Part shown: one piece after another, positions 1 to 5,917 of the stretch | How the letters are laid out: each line of letters starts with the position of its first letter | How positions within the stretch are numbered: the first letter of the stretch is position 1 | Assembly: GCA_904420155.1 (NCBI GenBank) | Contig: CAJFUH010000150.1 | Location: forward strand, 1 to 15,222 | Reading direction: 5' to 3' | Source of the DNA: an uncultured Clostridia bacterium | GTDB taxonomy: Bacteria; Bacillota; Clostridia; Oscillospirales; Acutalibacteraceae | Length of the DNA: 15,222 nucleotides | Translations under genes and position numbers: made by a program | Notes under the pieces: generated by a model | The model's input: the letters and a program-made list of their open reading frames with translations, nothing else | Database searches by the model: none | What the model was told of the DNA's origin: nothing

Positions 1-1859
1 CTGGAACGAACGGAAACGGTATGATTTTCCACTTCTTTATCGCCCACAATCAGCATATAAGGAATCTTTTCCAATTGAGCTTCCCGGATCTTATAACCAA
101 TCTTTTCATTGCGCATATCGCTGGTTACGCGCAAGCCCGCAGCCTGTAACGTCTTCTCCACTTGAGCTGCTTCATCATGCAAGCGTTCGCTGATGGGAAG
201 AACACGTACTTGTTCCGGCATCAGCCACATGGGCAACGCGCCTGCGTATTTTTCAATCAATAAGGCCAAAGTGCGCTCATAACAGCCAATAGAAGTCCGA
301 TGGATAATATAAGGATTCTTTTTTTGGCCATCCGAATCTACATATTCCATACCGAATTTTTCTGCCAGCATTTGGTCAATCTGGAGCGTGATAAGGGTAT
401 CCTCTTTTCCATGGACGTTCTTAATTTGGATATCCAGCTTCGGGCCATAGAATGCAGCTTCCCCCACCCCTTCTACATAGGGAATCTCCAAATGGTCCAA
501 AATTCTGCGCATGGCGCCCTGAGCCTCGTCCCACTGTTCTTGTGTGCCAATGTATTTCTCCCGGTCTTCTGGATCCCACATAGAGAACCGGTAAGAAACA
601 TCCTCATACAAACCTAAGGTCTTAAGCATATAAATAGCCAGTTCCAAACAGTTTTTGAATTCCTCTTCCAACTGATCTGGGCGGCACATCAAGTGGCCTT
701 CGGAAATTGTAAACTGACGCACACGGATCAAGCCATGCATCTCGCCGGAAGCCTCATTACGGAACAAGGTAGAGGTCTCGTTATAACGCAAAGGCAGATC
801 ACGGTAAGAACGCGGTTTATTCAGATAAGCCTGATATTGAAAAGGACAAGTCATTGGGCGAAGTGCAAATACTTCGTCGTCCTTCTCTTCATCACCCAAA
901 ACAAACATGCCGTCTTTGTAGTGATCCCAATGGCCGGAAAGCTTATACAGATCGCTTTTGGCCATATAAGGGGTCTTGGTAAGCAACCATCCTCTTCTTT
1001 GTTCTTCATCTTCCACAAAACGCTGCAACTGTTGAATGACACGGGCGCCGTTGGGCAGCAGGATTGGCAGCCCTTGCCCAATCAGTTCCGAAGTAGTAAA
1101 ATACCCTAATTTTCTTCCCAATACATTATGATCCCGTTTTTTTGCCTCTTCCATCATGGTCAAATGTTCTTCCAGCAAGGACGCCTTAGGGAAAGAAACA
1201 CCATATACCCGCTGCAACATTTTATTGTTGGAATCCGCACGCCAGTATGCGCCGGTACAATTGGTCAATTTGACCGCCTTGACCTTACCTGTGGACATCA
1301 GATGCGGACCTGCGCATAGATCTACGAAATCTCCCTGGCGGTAAAAAGAAATGTGCTCCCCTTTGTTTGAATGCTCTTCAATCAGCTCTAATTTGTATCC
1401 CTGCCCCTCTTTTTCCATCAGTTGCTTGGCCTCTTCCGGGGACAGTTCAAAGCGCTCTAATGGCAGATCCTGTTTGATGATAGCTTTCATTTCTGCCTCA
1501 ATTTTAGAAAGGTCATCCACCGTCAGGGTGCGCGGTAAATCGAAATCATAATAAAAACCATTGTCTACCGCCGGGCCAATGGCAAATACGGCGTCAGGAA
1601 ACAGATGTTTTACCGCCTGCGCCATGATATGGGAAGTGGTATGCCAATACGCTTTCTTTCCATCGGGATCATCAAAGGTCAAGATATCCAACCGTACATC
1701 CTCGGTAATCGGAGTGCGTAAATCCACCGTTTTTCCATTGATTCGTCCCGCACAAGCCGCCTTAAACAGCCCGGCTCCCAGAGATTTTGCAATGTCTGCG
1801 ACGGTAGTACCAGATTCAAACTCCTTCACCACTCCGCCTTTTAGCGTTACTTTCACCAT
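1..1859 (-). CDS. thrS: Threonine--tRNA ligase (3' end cut by window edge)
   Basis: Class II aminoacyl-tRNA synthetase that charges tRNA-Thr in the cytoplasm. The complete open frame from the ATG at 1859-1857 runs off the left edge after about 619 codons. The family is usually 635-645 residues, so only about the last 20 are missing. The N-terminus (MVKVTLKGG..., about 1-62) is a TGS domain. The editing (SAD) domain follows, with the motif HTTSH near residue 73. The catalytic core shows MTCP (zinc-ligand Cys338), the motif 2 region with HGLIRVRQF, and motif 3 with an ERTLALLIE stretch. The anticodon-binding domain begins near MWLMPEQVRVLPI. The start is supported by an AAGGAGTG ribosome site at 1866-1873, placed just downstream of a T-box terminator. 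Control is therefore by uncharged tRNA-Thr. No frameshift was seen in the frame I translated. Identification is very secure. Confidence 0.97.
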   Translation of the reverse strand, partial: MVKVTLKGGVVKEFESGTTVADIAKSLGAGLFKAACAGRINGKTVDLRTPITEDVRLDILTFDDPDGKKAYWHTTSHIMAQAVKHLFPDAVFAIGPAVDNGFYYDFDLPRTLTVDDLSKIEAEMKAIIKQDLPLERFELSPEEAKQLMEKEGQGYKLELIEEHSNKGEHISFYRQGDFVDLCAGPHLMSTGKVKAVKLTNCTGAYWRADSNNKMLQRVYGVSFPKASLLEEHLTMMEEAKKRDHNVLGRKLGYFTTSELIGQGLPILLPNGARVIQQLQRFVEDEEQRRGWLLTKTPYMAKSDLYKLSGHWDHYKDGMFVLGDEEKDDEVFALRPMTCPFQYQAYLNKPRSYRDLPLRYNETSTLFRNEASGEMHGLIRVRQFTISEGHLMCRPDQLEEEFKNCLELAIYMLKTLGLYEDVSYRFSMWDPEDREKYIGTQEQWDEAQGAMRRILDHLEIPYVEGVGEAAFYGPKLDIQIKNVHGKEDTLITLQIDQMLAEKFGMEYVDSDGQKKNPYIIHRTSIGCYERTLALLIEKYAGALPMWLMPEQVRVLPISERLHDEAAQVEKTLQAAGLRVTSDMRNEKIGYKIREAQLEKIPYMLIVGDKEVENHTVSVRS

Positions 1860-1884
1860 AATAAACACTCCTTATTCCTCAGAA

Positions 1885-1919
1885 TATAAAAACCCTCGCC
1901 CCAGAATCGGGGCGAGGGT
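1885..1919 (-). terminator. Intrinsic terminator of the thrS T-box
   Basis: Read on the minus strand, ACCCTCGCCCC (1919-1909) pairs perfectly with GGGGCGAGGGT (1902-1892) around a short loop, an 11-bp GC-rich stem. A T-rich stretch follows at 1891-1885. The 5' arm overlaps the sequence used in the alternative T-box antiterminator, so this is a conditional terminator. Confidence 0.92.
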
Positions 1920-2138
1920 CACTTTCCTCGCGGTTCCACCCGGATTTAGCAGTATGTCACTGCCCTTCCTTTATCCTAATAACGGGGGATAAACCGGCGT
2001 GCTTCTTTCGCCACGCACTCCAAGGTGGTAGCTAACCCTCTCATTTCTATGTCCACTTACAGCCGATGATGGACATTCTCTGCAAAGAAAAAGTAAGGAA
2101 GGGCCAGCCTCCTTATCAACATGTTGTCTTTATCAATT
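1885..2138 (-). promoter_or_regulatory. T-box riboswitch leader of thrS (threonyl)
   Basis: The minus strand carries the T-box core GGGTGGAACCGCG at 1941-1929, the sequence that pairs with the free 3' end of uncharged tRNA. It is followed by a terminator. Upstream, in transcript order, are a stem I region with GCAGAGAA and a GTCCA/TGGAC hairpin, then TACCACCTTGGAG. In that stretch an ACC triplet (2029-2027, followed by A) is the best candidate threonine specifier codon; an adjacent ACC at 2026-2024 is the alternative. A GCGTG/CACGC hairpin (2016-2012 with 2001-1997) fits stem III. The GGGT of the T-box can pair with the ACCC that opens the terminator, giving the expected antiterminator. Low charging of tRNA-Thr should allow readthrough into thrS. 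Confidence 0.92.
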
Positions 2139-2144
2139 TTTTTC

Positions 2145-2173
2145 ATGATAGCACGATCTTTCAGGAATGTCAA
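2145..2173 (-). promoter_or_regulatory. Sigma-A promoter of thrS
   Basis: On the minus strand a consensus -35 TTGACA (2173-2168) is separated by exactly 17 bp from -10 TATCAT (2150-2145). The -10 is preceded by TGC, giving an extended -10. The predicted start near 2138 lies just ahead of the T-box structure, which fits the leader length. Confidence 0.87.
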
Positions 2174-2316
2174 CTATCTCTTTACTTGATAGAAACGGTT
2201 GTTTTTGGCAAAAGAAAAATACAAAGATGCAAATCAAATTTTTATTAGTATATACTTCCCTTTAATGATTTTTCTGAAAACAAAAAAAGATTTAGAGGTC
2301 AAACTATACAAATTTC

Positions 2317-2346
2317 TTGACAGACTACCCGATGAAGTAATACAAT
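2317..2346 (+). promoter_or_regulatory. Sigma-A promoter of the rny transcript
   Basis: A consensus -35 TTGACA (2317-2322) and -10 TACAAT (2341-2346) are 18 bp apart. Upstream is A/T-rich DNA that could act as an UP element. The predicted start is near 2353, giving a 5' leader of about 340 nt before rny. It diverges from the thrS promoter about 140 bp away. Confidence 0.78.
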
Positions 2347-2352
2347 AATAGA

Positions 2353-2696
2353 TACAAAGTAATCATCTCTCCGTTTCTTTTCGGATTGATTACAAGGGGC
2401 TTTTATCCCTTTCCTCGTATAAAGAAGTGTTTCTAATCAGTTTGTCTGATTTCTTTAAAACATATCTCTAAAAAGCATTTCAGATATTGCATAGAATATA
2501 GCGTTTTTCCCCATGCTTTGGAAGACGTCTGGCAAAGGCACGCCTTTTTAGAGAAAGGGAAGAAAGAGAGTCTTTTCACCGGAGGCTTTCTTCATCTAAA
2601 TGAGGAAAACACACAAATGAATAATAGCACTTCCCTGCGAGGATTTCTACTTTTTATGATGGAAACAAAAATGAAATTCAAGGAGGTGCCAATGTA
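2353..2696 (+). promoter_or_regulatory. Long structured leader of rny
   Basis: This 344-nt stretch lies between the predicted transcription start and rny. I do not recognise a known riboswitch in it. Visible hairpins are: A, GTAATCA (2359-2365) with TGATTAC (2387-2393) and an inner TCCG/CGGA stem; B, AAGGG (2394-2398) with CCCTT (2407-2411); C, AATCAG (2435-2440) with CTGATT (2446-2451); and D, TTTCTTCAT (2587-2595) with ATGAGGAAA (2600-2608), including one U-G pair and a 4-nt loop. None has a strong terminator tail. The last part contains a possible 26-codon ORF. A role in controlling RNase Y synthesis is inference. Confidence 0.5.
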
Positions 2697-2697
2697 A
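2617..2697 (+). CDS. Possible 26-codon upstream ORF coupled to rny
   Basis: An ATG at 2617 opens a frame of 26 codons (starts MNNSTSLRG, ends KEVPM) that stops with TAA at 2695-2697. The stop shares its last base with the rny start (TAATG). A weak ribosome site, GAGG (2602-2605), lies 11 nt upstream of the ATG, inside hairpin D. The overlap would allow translational coupling. The same frame stays open back to 2437 but has no earlier convincing start. The peptide resembles nothing I know, so it may be a chance ORF. Confidence 0.25.
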   Translation: MNNSTSLRGFLLFMMETKMKFKEVPM

Positions 2698-4250
2698 TGG
2701 AAATATGGTTAGCGATCTTACTTATTGTCCTAGCAGGGGTCATTTGCGGCGTAATCGCCTTTCTCGCGGGCGTTGCACATAGAAAGAAAATTGCAGAAAC
2801 TGAGATCGGCTCGGCAGAACAAGAGGCTAAGAGAATTGTCAGCGACGCCATTAAAACCGCAGAGGCAAAGAAAAAAGAGGCGATTCTGGAAGGCAAGGAT
2901 GAAATCCACCGCCAAAGAACGGAAGCAGAGAAAGAAATTGCTGACCGGCGCAAAGAAGTACAGCGTCAGGAACGTAGAATCCAGCAAAAAGAAGAAAACC
3001 TGGATAAAAAACTGGAGCATTTAGAATCTAAGGAAGAGATGGTCCAGCAAAAAAATAAAGAGGCCGACGAACGTTTGGAAGAGGCCGAAGCCGTCAAGAG
3101 AAGCCAGTTTGAAGTATTAGAGCGGATATCGGGTTTTTCTATGGAACAGGCTAAGGACTATCTGCTGAAAAATCTGGAAAATGAATTGGTGCATGAAAAA
3201 GCGGTTAAAATTATGGAGATCGAACAGCAGACTCGTGAAGAGGCCGACAGCAAAGCCAGGGAAATTATTTCATTGGCGATTCAGCGATGTGCCGCAGATC
3301 ATGTAGCAGAAGCCACTATTTCTGTGGTACCCCTGCCAAACGATGAAATGAAGGGTCGTATCATCGGCAGGGAAGGTCGGAATATCCGCACCATTGAAAC
3401 TCTCACGGGAGTGGATCTTATTATCGACGACACCCCAGAGGCCATTACCCTCTCCAGTTTTGATCCCGTCCGCCGGGAAATTGCCCGCATCGCCTTGGAA
3501 CGCCTGATTTCAGACGGACGCATCCATCCCGCCAGAATTGAGGAAATGGTGGAGAAAGCCCGCCGGGAGGTGGACGCTACCATCAAACAGGAAGGCGAAC
3601 GCGCCGTGATTGAAGCCGGCATCAACGGGATTCATCCGGAGATGGTAAAGCTGTTGGGCCGCCTGCGTTACCGCACCAGTTATGGCCAGAATGTCCTCAA
3701 CCATTCGTTGGAAGTAGCTTATTTATCCGGTATTATGGCATCGGAATTGGGGCTGGATCCCACCATCGCCCGCCGCGCAGGTTTACTGCATGATATTGGA
3801 AAATCTTTGGACCATGAAATTGAGGGTTCCCACGTGGATATCGGCGTGGAGGTAGCCCGCAAATATAAAGAAAGCGAAGCAGTCATTCATGCGATTCACG
3901 CCCATCACGGCGATGTGGAAGCCAAAACCGTTATTGCCTGTATTGTACAGGCGGCCGACGCTATTTCCGCAGCTCGTCCGGGCGCTCGCAGAGAAAACCT
4001 GGAGAACTATATCAAACGACTGGAAAAGCTGGAGGAAGTGGCTTCTTCCTTTGAAGGGGTGGAGCGTTGCTTCGCCATCCAAGCCGGTCGGGAGATTCGC
4101 ATTATGGTTAAACCGGAAGTGGTAAACGATGAGCGTATGATCCCTTTGGCAAGGGAGATTTGTAAAAAAATCGAGGACGACTTGGATTATCCCGGACAGA
4201 TTAAGGTCAACATCATTCGGGAAAGTCGGGCTATTGAATACGCAAAATAA
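2697..4250 (+). CDS. rny: Ribonuclease Y
   Basis: Membrane-anchored endoribonuclease that starts mRNA decay and processing in Firmicutes. The 517-residue product matches the usual size of about 520. It begins with one transmembrane helix (about residues 3-25, WLAILLIVLAGVICG...). A long Lys/Glu-rich coiled coil follows (about 30-170). Next comes a KH RNA-binding domain with GRIIGREGRNIR from residue 220. The HD-type phosphohydrolase domain has HD at 365-366 in GLLHDIGKS and a later HHGD at 403-406. The start is set by an excellent AAGGAGGTG site at 2680-2688, spaced 8 nt from the ATG. Transcription probably begins at the promoter at 2317-2346. ymdB follows, as in Bacillus, but an intrinsic terminator lies between them. 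Confidence 0.97.
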   Translation: MEIWLAILLIVLAGVICGVIAFLAGVAHRKKIAETEIGSAEQEAKRIVSDAIKTAEAKKKEAILEGKDEIHRQRTEAEKEIADRRKEVQRQERRIQQKEENLDKKLEHLESKEEMVQQKNKEADERLEEAEAVKRSQFEVLERISGFSMEQAKDYLLKNLENELVHEKAVKIMEIEQQTREEADSKAREIISLAIQRCAADHVAEATISVVPLPNDEMKGRIIGREGRNIRTIETLTGVDLIIDDTPEAITLSSFDPVRREIARIALERLISDGRIHPARIEEMVEKARREVDATIKQEGERAVIEAGINGIHPEMVKLLGRLRYRTSYGQNVLNHSLEVAYLSGIMASELGLDPTIARRAGLLHDIGKSLDHEIEGSHVDIGVEVARKYKESEAVIHAIHAHHGDVEAKTVIACIVQAADAISAARPGARRENLENYIKRLEKLEEVASSFEGVERCFAIQAGREIRIMVKPEVVNDERMIPLAREICKKIEDDLDYPGQIKVNIIRESRAIEYAK

Positions 4251-4267
4251 CCAAAGCATGCATTTTG

Positions 4268-4306
4268 ACAGGGAGCCGATGTTTTTGATTGGTTCCCTGT
4301 TTTTTA
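4268..4306 (+). terminator. Intrinsic terminator after rny
   Basis: ACAGGGAGCC (4268-4277) pairs with GGTTCCCTGT (4291-4300), 10 bp with one G-U pair, around a 13-nt loop. The run TTTTTATTTTTT follows. It sits only about 20 nt before the ymdB ribosome site, so it probably attenuates rather than isolates ymdB. Confidence 0.88.
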
Positions 4307-4333
4307 TTTTTTACTTAGATAGGAGGGATACCG

Positions 4334-5113
4334 TTGAACATTCTATGCATTGGGGATGTCGTAGGTAGCAACGGCTGCCATTTTCTACGTTCCCATCTTC
4401 CCCATCTAAAAAAAATCAAACAGGTGGATTTGGTGATCGCCAACGGAGAAAATTCCGCCGATGGCAATGGATTGACCCCTTCTTCCGTCGATTATCTATT
4501 CCACAGCGGCGTAGACGTTATCACCTCAGGCAACCATGCCTTTCGTCGGAGGGAGAGTTATCCTCTTTACGACCAAACGGAAACTTTAGTGAGACCCGCT
4601 AATTTTCCCGATTCTACCACGCCGGGCCATGGTATGTGTATGGTGGATATGGGCAGGCTACAAGTATGTGTCATCAATGTTATGGGTACTGTGTACTTAG
4701 AAAGTCTCGCCAGCCCTTTTGAAACCGTGGACCGCTTGTTAAAAGCAGCGGAAGACGCCAAAATTATTGTGGTAGATTTTCATGCGGAAGCTACTGGGGA
4801 AAAACGCGCTTTAGGATATTATCTGGATGGCCGTGTATCTGCTTTGTTCGGCACCCATACCCACGTCCCCACAGCGGATGAAACCATCCTTCCCAATGGG
4901 ACGGGATATATCACCGATGTGGGAATGACGGGAGCCATCCAATCTGTCCTGGGAGTAAAACCGGAATTGGCGATTGAAAAAATGAAAAATAAATTACCTG
5001 TCCGCTTTGAATTAGCTTCTGGAGAGAACAAAATGGATTGCGTTCTTTTTTCTATTGATGAAAAAACCGGAAAAACAGTCCATGTGGAAAGGATTCAAAT
5101 CCAGTCATATTGA
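4334..5113 (+). CDS. ymdB: YmdB-family 2',3'-cyclic nucleotide phosphodiesterase (TIGR00282)
   Basis: Cytoplasmic metallophosphoesterase. Its Bacillus homologue hydrolyses 2',3'-cAMP and influences biofilm formation and motility. At 259 residues it is about the family length. All active-site positions I can align with the Bacillus protein are present: Asp8 (IGDVVG), Glu39 and Asn40 (NGENSADG), Asn67 and His68 (SGNHAF), His150 (DFHAEAT), and His175 and His177 (GTHTHVPTAD). One local difference is SGNHAFRRRE where Bacillus has a GNHTWDKKE type. The start is TTG at 4334, with an AGGAGGG site at 4321-4327 about 6 nt away; the product then begins MNILCIGD, in line with the family. It follows rny and precedes spoVS, the Bacillus order. 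No promoter fits between the rny terminator and the start. Confidence 0.95.
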   Translation: MNILCIGDVVGSNGCHFLRSHLPHLKKIKQVDLVIANGENSADGNGLTPSSVDYLFHSGVDVITSGNHAFRRRESYPLYDQTETLVRPANFPDSTTPGHGMCMVDMGRLQVCVINVMGTVYLESLASPFETVDRLLKAAEDAKIIVVDFHAEATGEKRALGYYLDGRVSALFGTHTHVPTADETILPNGTGYITDVGMTGAIQSVLGVKPELAIEKMKNKLPVRFELASGENKMDCVLFSIDEKTGKTVHVERIQIQSY

Positions 5114-5126
5114 CGGAAAAAGCCGC

Positions 5127-5154
5127 CTATTTTTATCAGCTATTCAAAAAATAG
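5127..5154 (+). other. A/T-rich hairpin after ymdB
   Basis: CTATTTTT (5127-5134) pairs with AAAAATAG (5147-5154), 8 bp around a 12-nt loop, 14 nt after the ymdB stop. It has little GC and no clean T-tract directly after it, so it may be a weak terminator or RNA 3'-end stabiliser. The rest of 5114-5282 is A/T-rich, and I found no convincing promoter in it. Confidence 0.35.
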
Positions 5155-5282
5155 GAATAATCTTCTTATTTTTCTGAAAAAGAATAAACGTTCAGCATAT
5201 ATACTATAAAATAATAGATGCAGTAACAGACTTTCTACGTATTTTTATAAAACTTCTCACTTATAAATGCCCTACACTGCTG

Positions 5283-5309
5283 ACCGGTACCGGTACTCAG
5301 TTGCCGGTA
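5283..5309. repeat. CCGGTA repeats and palindrome before spoVS
   Basis: Three CCGGTA copies occur at 5284-5289, 5290-5295 and 5304-5309. The first two create the perfect 12-bp palindrome ACCGGTACCGGT (5283-5294). In RNA, TACCGG (5288-5293) can pair with CCGGTA (5304-5309) around a 10-nt loop. The GC-rich cluster stands out in an A/T-rich leader about 35 nt before the spoVS ribosome site. It may be an operator or a leader hairpin. Confidence 0.6.
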
Positions 5310-5355
5310 TGTTTGCAACAAACCAACAAAACAACGTTCATCAGGAGGGTTTGAT

Positions 5356-5616
5356 ATGGAAGTTCTCAAAGTATCTTCTAAATCCGCACCGAATTCAGTC
5401 GCAGGCGCAATCGCTGGGGTCATCCGTGAATCCGGCTGTGTAGAAGTTCAAGCCGTGGGCGCTGGGGCGGCTAATCAAGCGATCAAGGCGGTGGCAGTTG
5501 CTAGGGGATATCTTGCCCCGTCGGGCATTGATCTGGTCTGTGTTCCTGCGTTTGCCAATGTTGTAATCGATGGAGAGGAGCGCACCGCCATCAAATTGAT
5601 CGTGGAGCCGAGATGA
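5356..5616 (+). CDS. spoVS: Stage V sporulation protein S
   Basis: Small Alba-like protein needed in Bacillus for normal progress through septation, coat assembly and later sporulation. The biochemical role is not settled. The 86-residue product has the length of the Bacillus protein and the highly conserved features: MEVLKVSSKS at the start, the glycine/alanine-rich VGAGAANQAIKAVAVARG near residues 32-50, and the GIDLVCVPAFANVVIDGEERTAIK type of C-terminal half. The start is given by an AGGAGGG site at 5343-5349 with 6 nt to the ATG. It follows ymdB after about 240 bp of leader, so it could have its own promoter. A sigma-H promoter would be expected from Bacillus, but I could not find one with correct spacing. 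A hairpin terminator ends the unit. Confidence 0.96.
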   Translation: MEVLKVSSKSAPNSVAGAIAGVIRESGCVEVQAVGAGAANQAIKAVAVARGYLAPSGIDLVCVPAFANVVIDGEERTAIKLIVEPR

Positions 5617-5632
5617 CAATCAAACAGAATGT

Positions 5633-5680
5633 AAGGGGATATGGCGTGGGAAAGTAATGGTTCTGCGCCATATCCTTTTA
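5633..5680 (+). terminator. Terminator of spoVS
   Basis: GGATATGGCG (5637-5646) pairs perfectly with CGCCATATCC (5666-5675) around a 19-nt loop. A/T and G-U pairs extend the stem outward by up to four positions. TTTTATTA follows. It ends the rny-ymdB-spoVS stretch before the new promoter of fakA. Confidence 0.78.
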
Positions 5681-5781
5681 TTAGGACAAGATCGTCGCAA
5701 AACTAATTAGAAAACTTCTGTTTTACCGGAGACAGTTTATGAGGAAAAAATAAGCGGGGATTCAAATTATACAGAATTCGT

Positions 5782-5810
5782 TTGAATATCATAACTTTCT
5801 GTGTTATAAT
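5782..5810 (+). promoter_or_regulatory. Sigma-A promoter of fakA-recG
   Basis: TTGAAT (5782-5787) and a perfect TATAAT (5805-5810) are 17 bp apart, and TGT before the -10 makes it extended. The start should fall near 5817, leaving a leader of about 100 nt. The -35 lies inside two possible operators: TTTGA-ATA-TCATA (5781-5793) and an ATTCAAA/TTTGAAT inverted repeat (5760-5766 with 5781-5787). Confidence 0.85.
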
Positions 5811-5917
5811 AACTCATAGTATCTACTTTTTTCACATAACTTTATGGAAAATCGGCTTTTGGCGGCCCTACTGTTTTGTTGCTTGGGCTAATATGCTGAC
5901 CAAGGGAGTGCTTACAA

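Noticed and set aside
2531..2550. AAAGG/CCTTT mini-hairpin with a T-run in the rny leader, as a terminator
   Set aside because: The stem is only 5 bp and A/T-rich at its base. It is too weak to call a terminator.
5153..5187. Sigma-H-like AGGAATA and GAAT elements upstream of spoVS
   Set aside because: The spacing is about 22 nt, against roughly 11-14 in known sigma-H promoters.
5844..5891. 15-codon frame (MENRLLAALL...) in the fakA leader, possibly a leader peptide
   Set aside because: There is no Shine-Dalgarno sequence before its ATG, no run of regulatory codons and no terminator between it and fakA.
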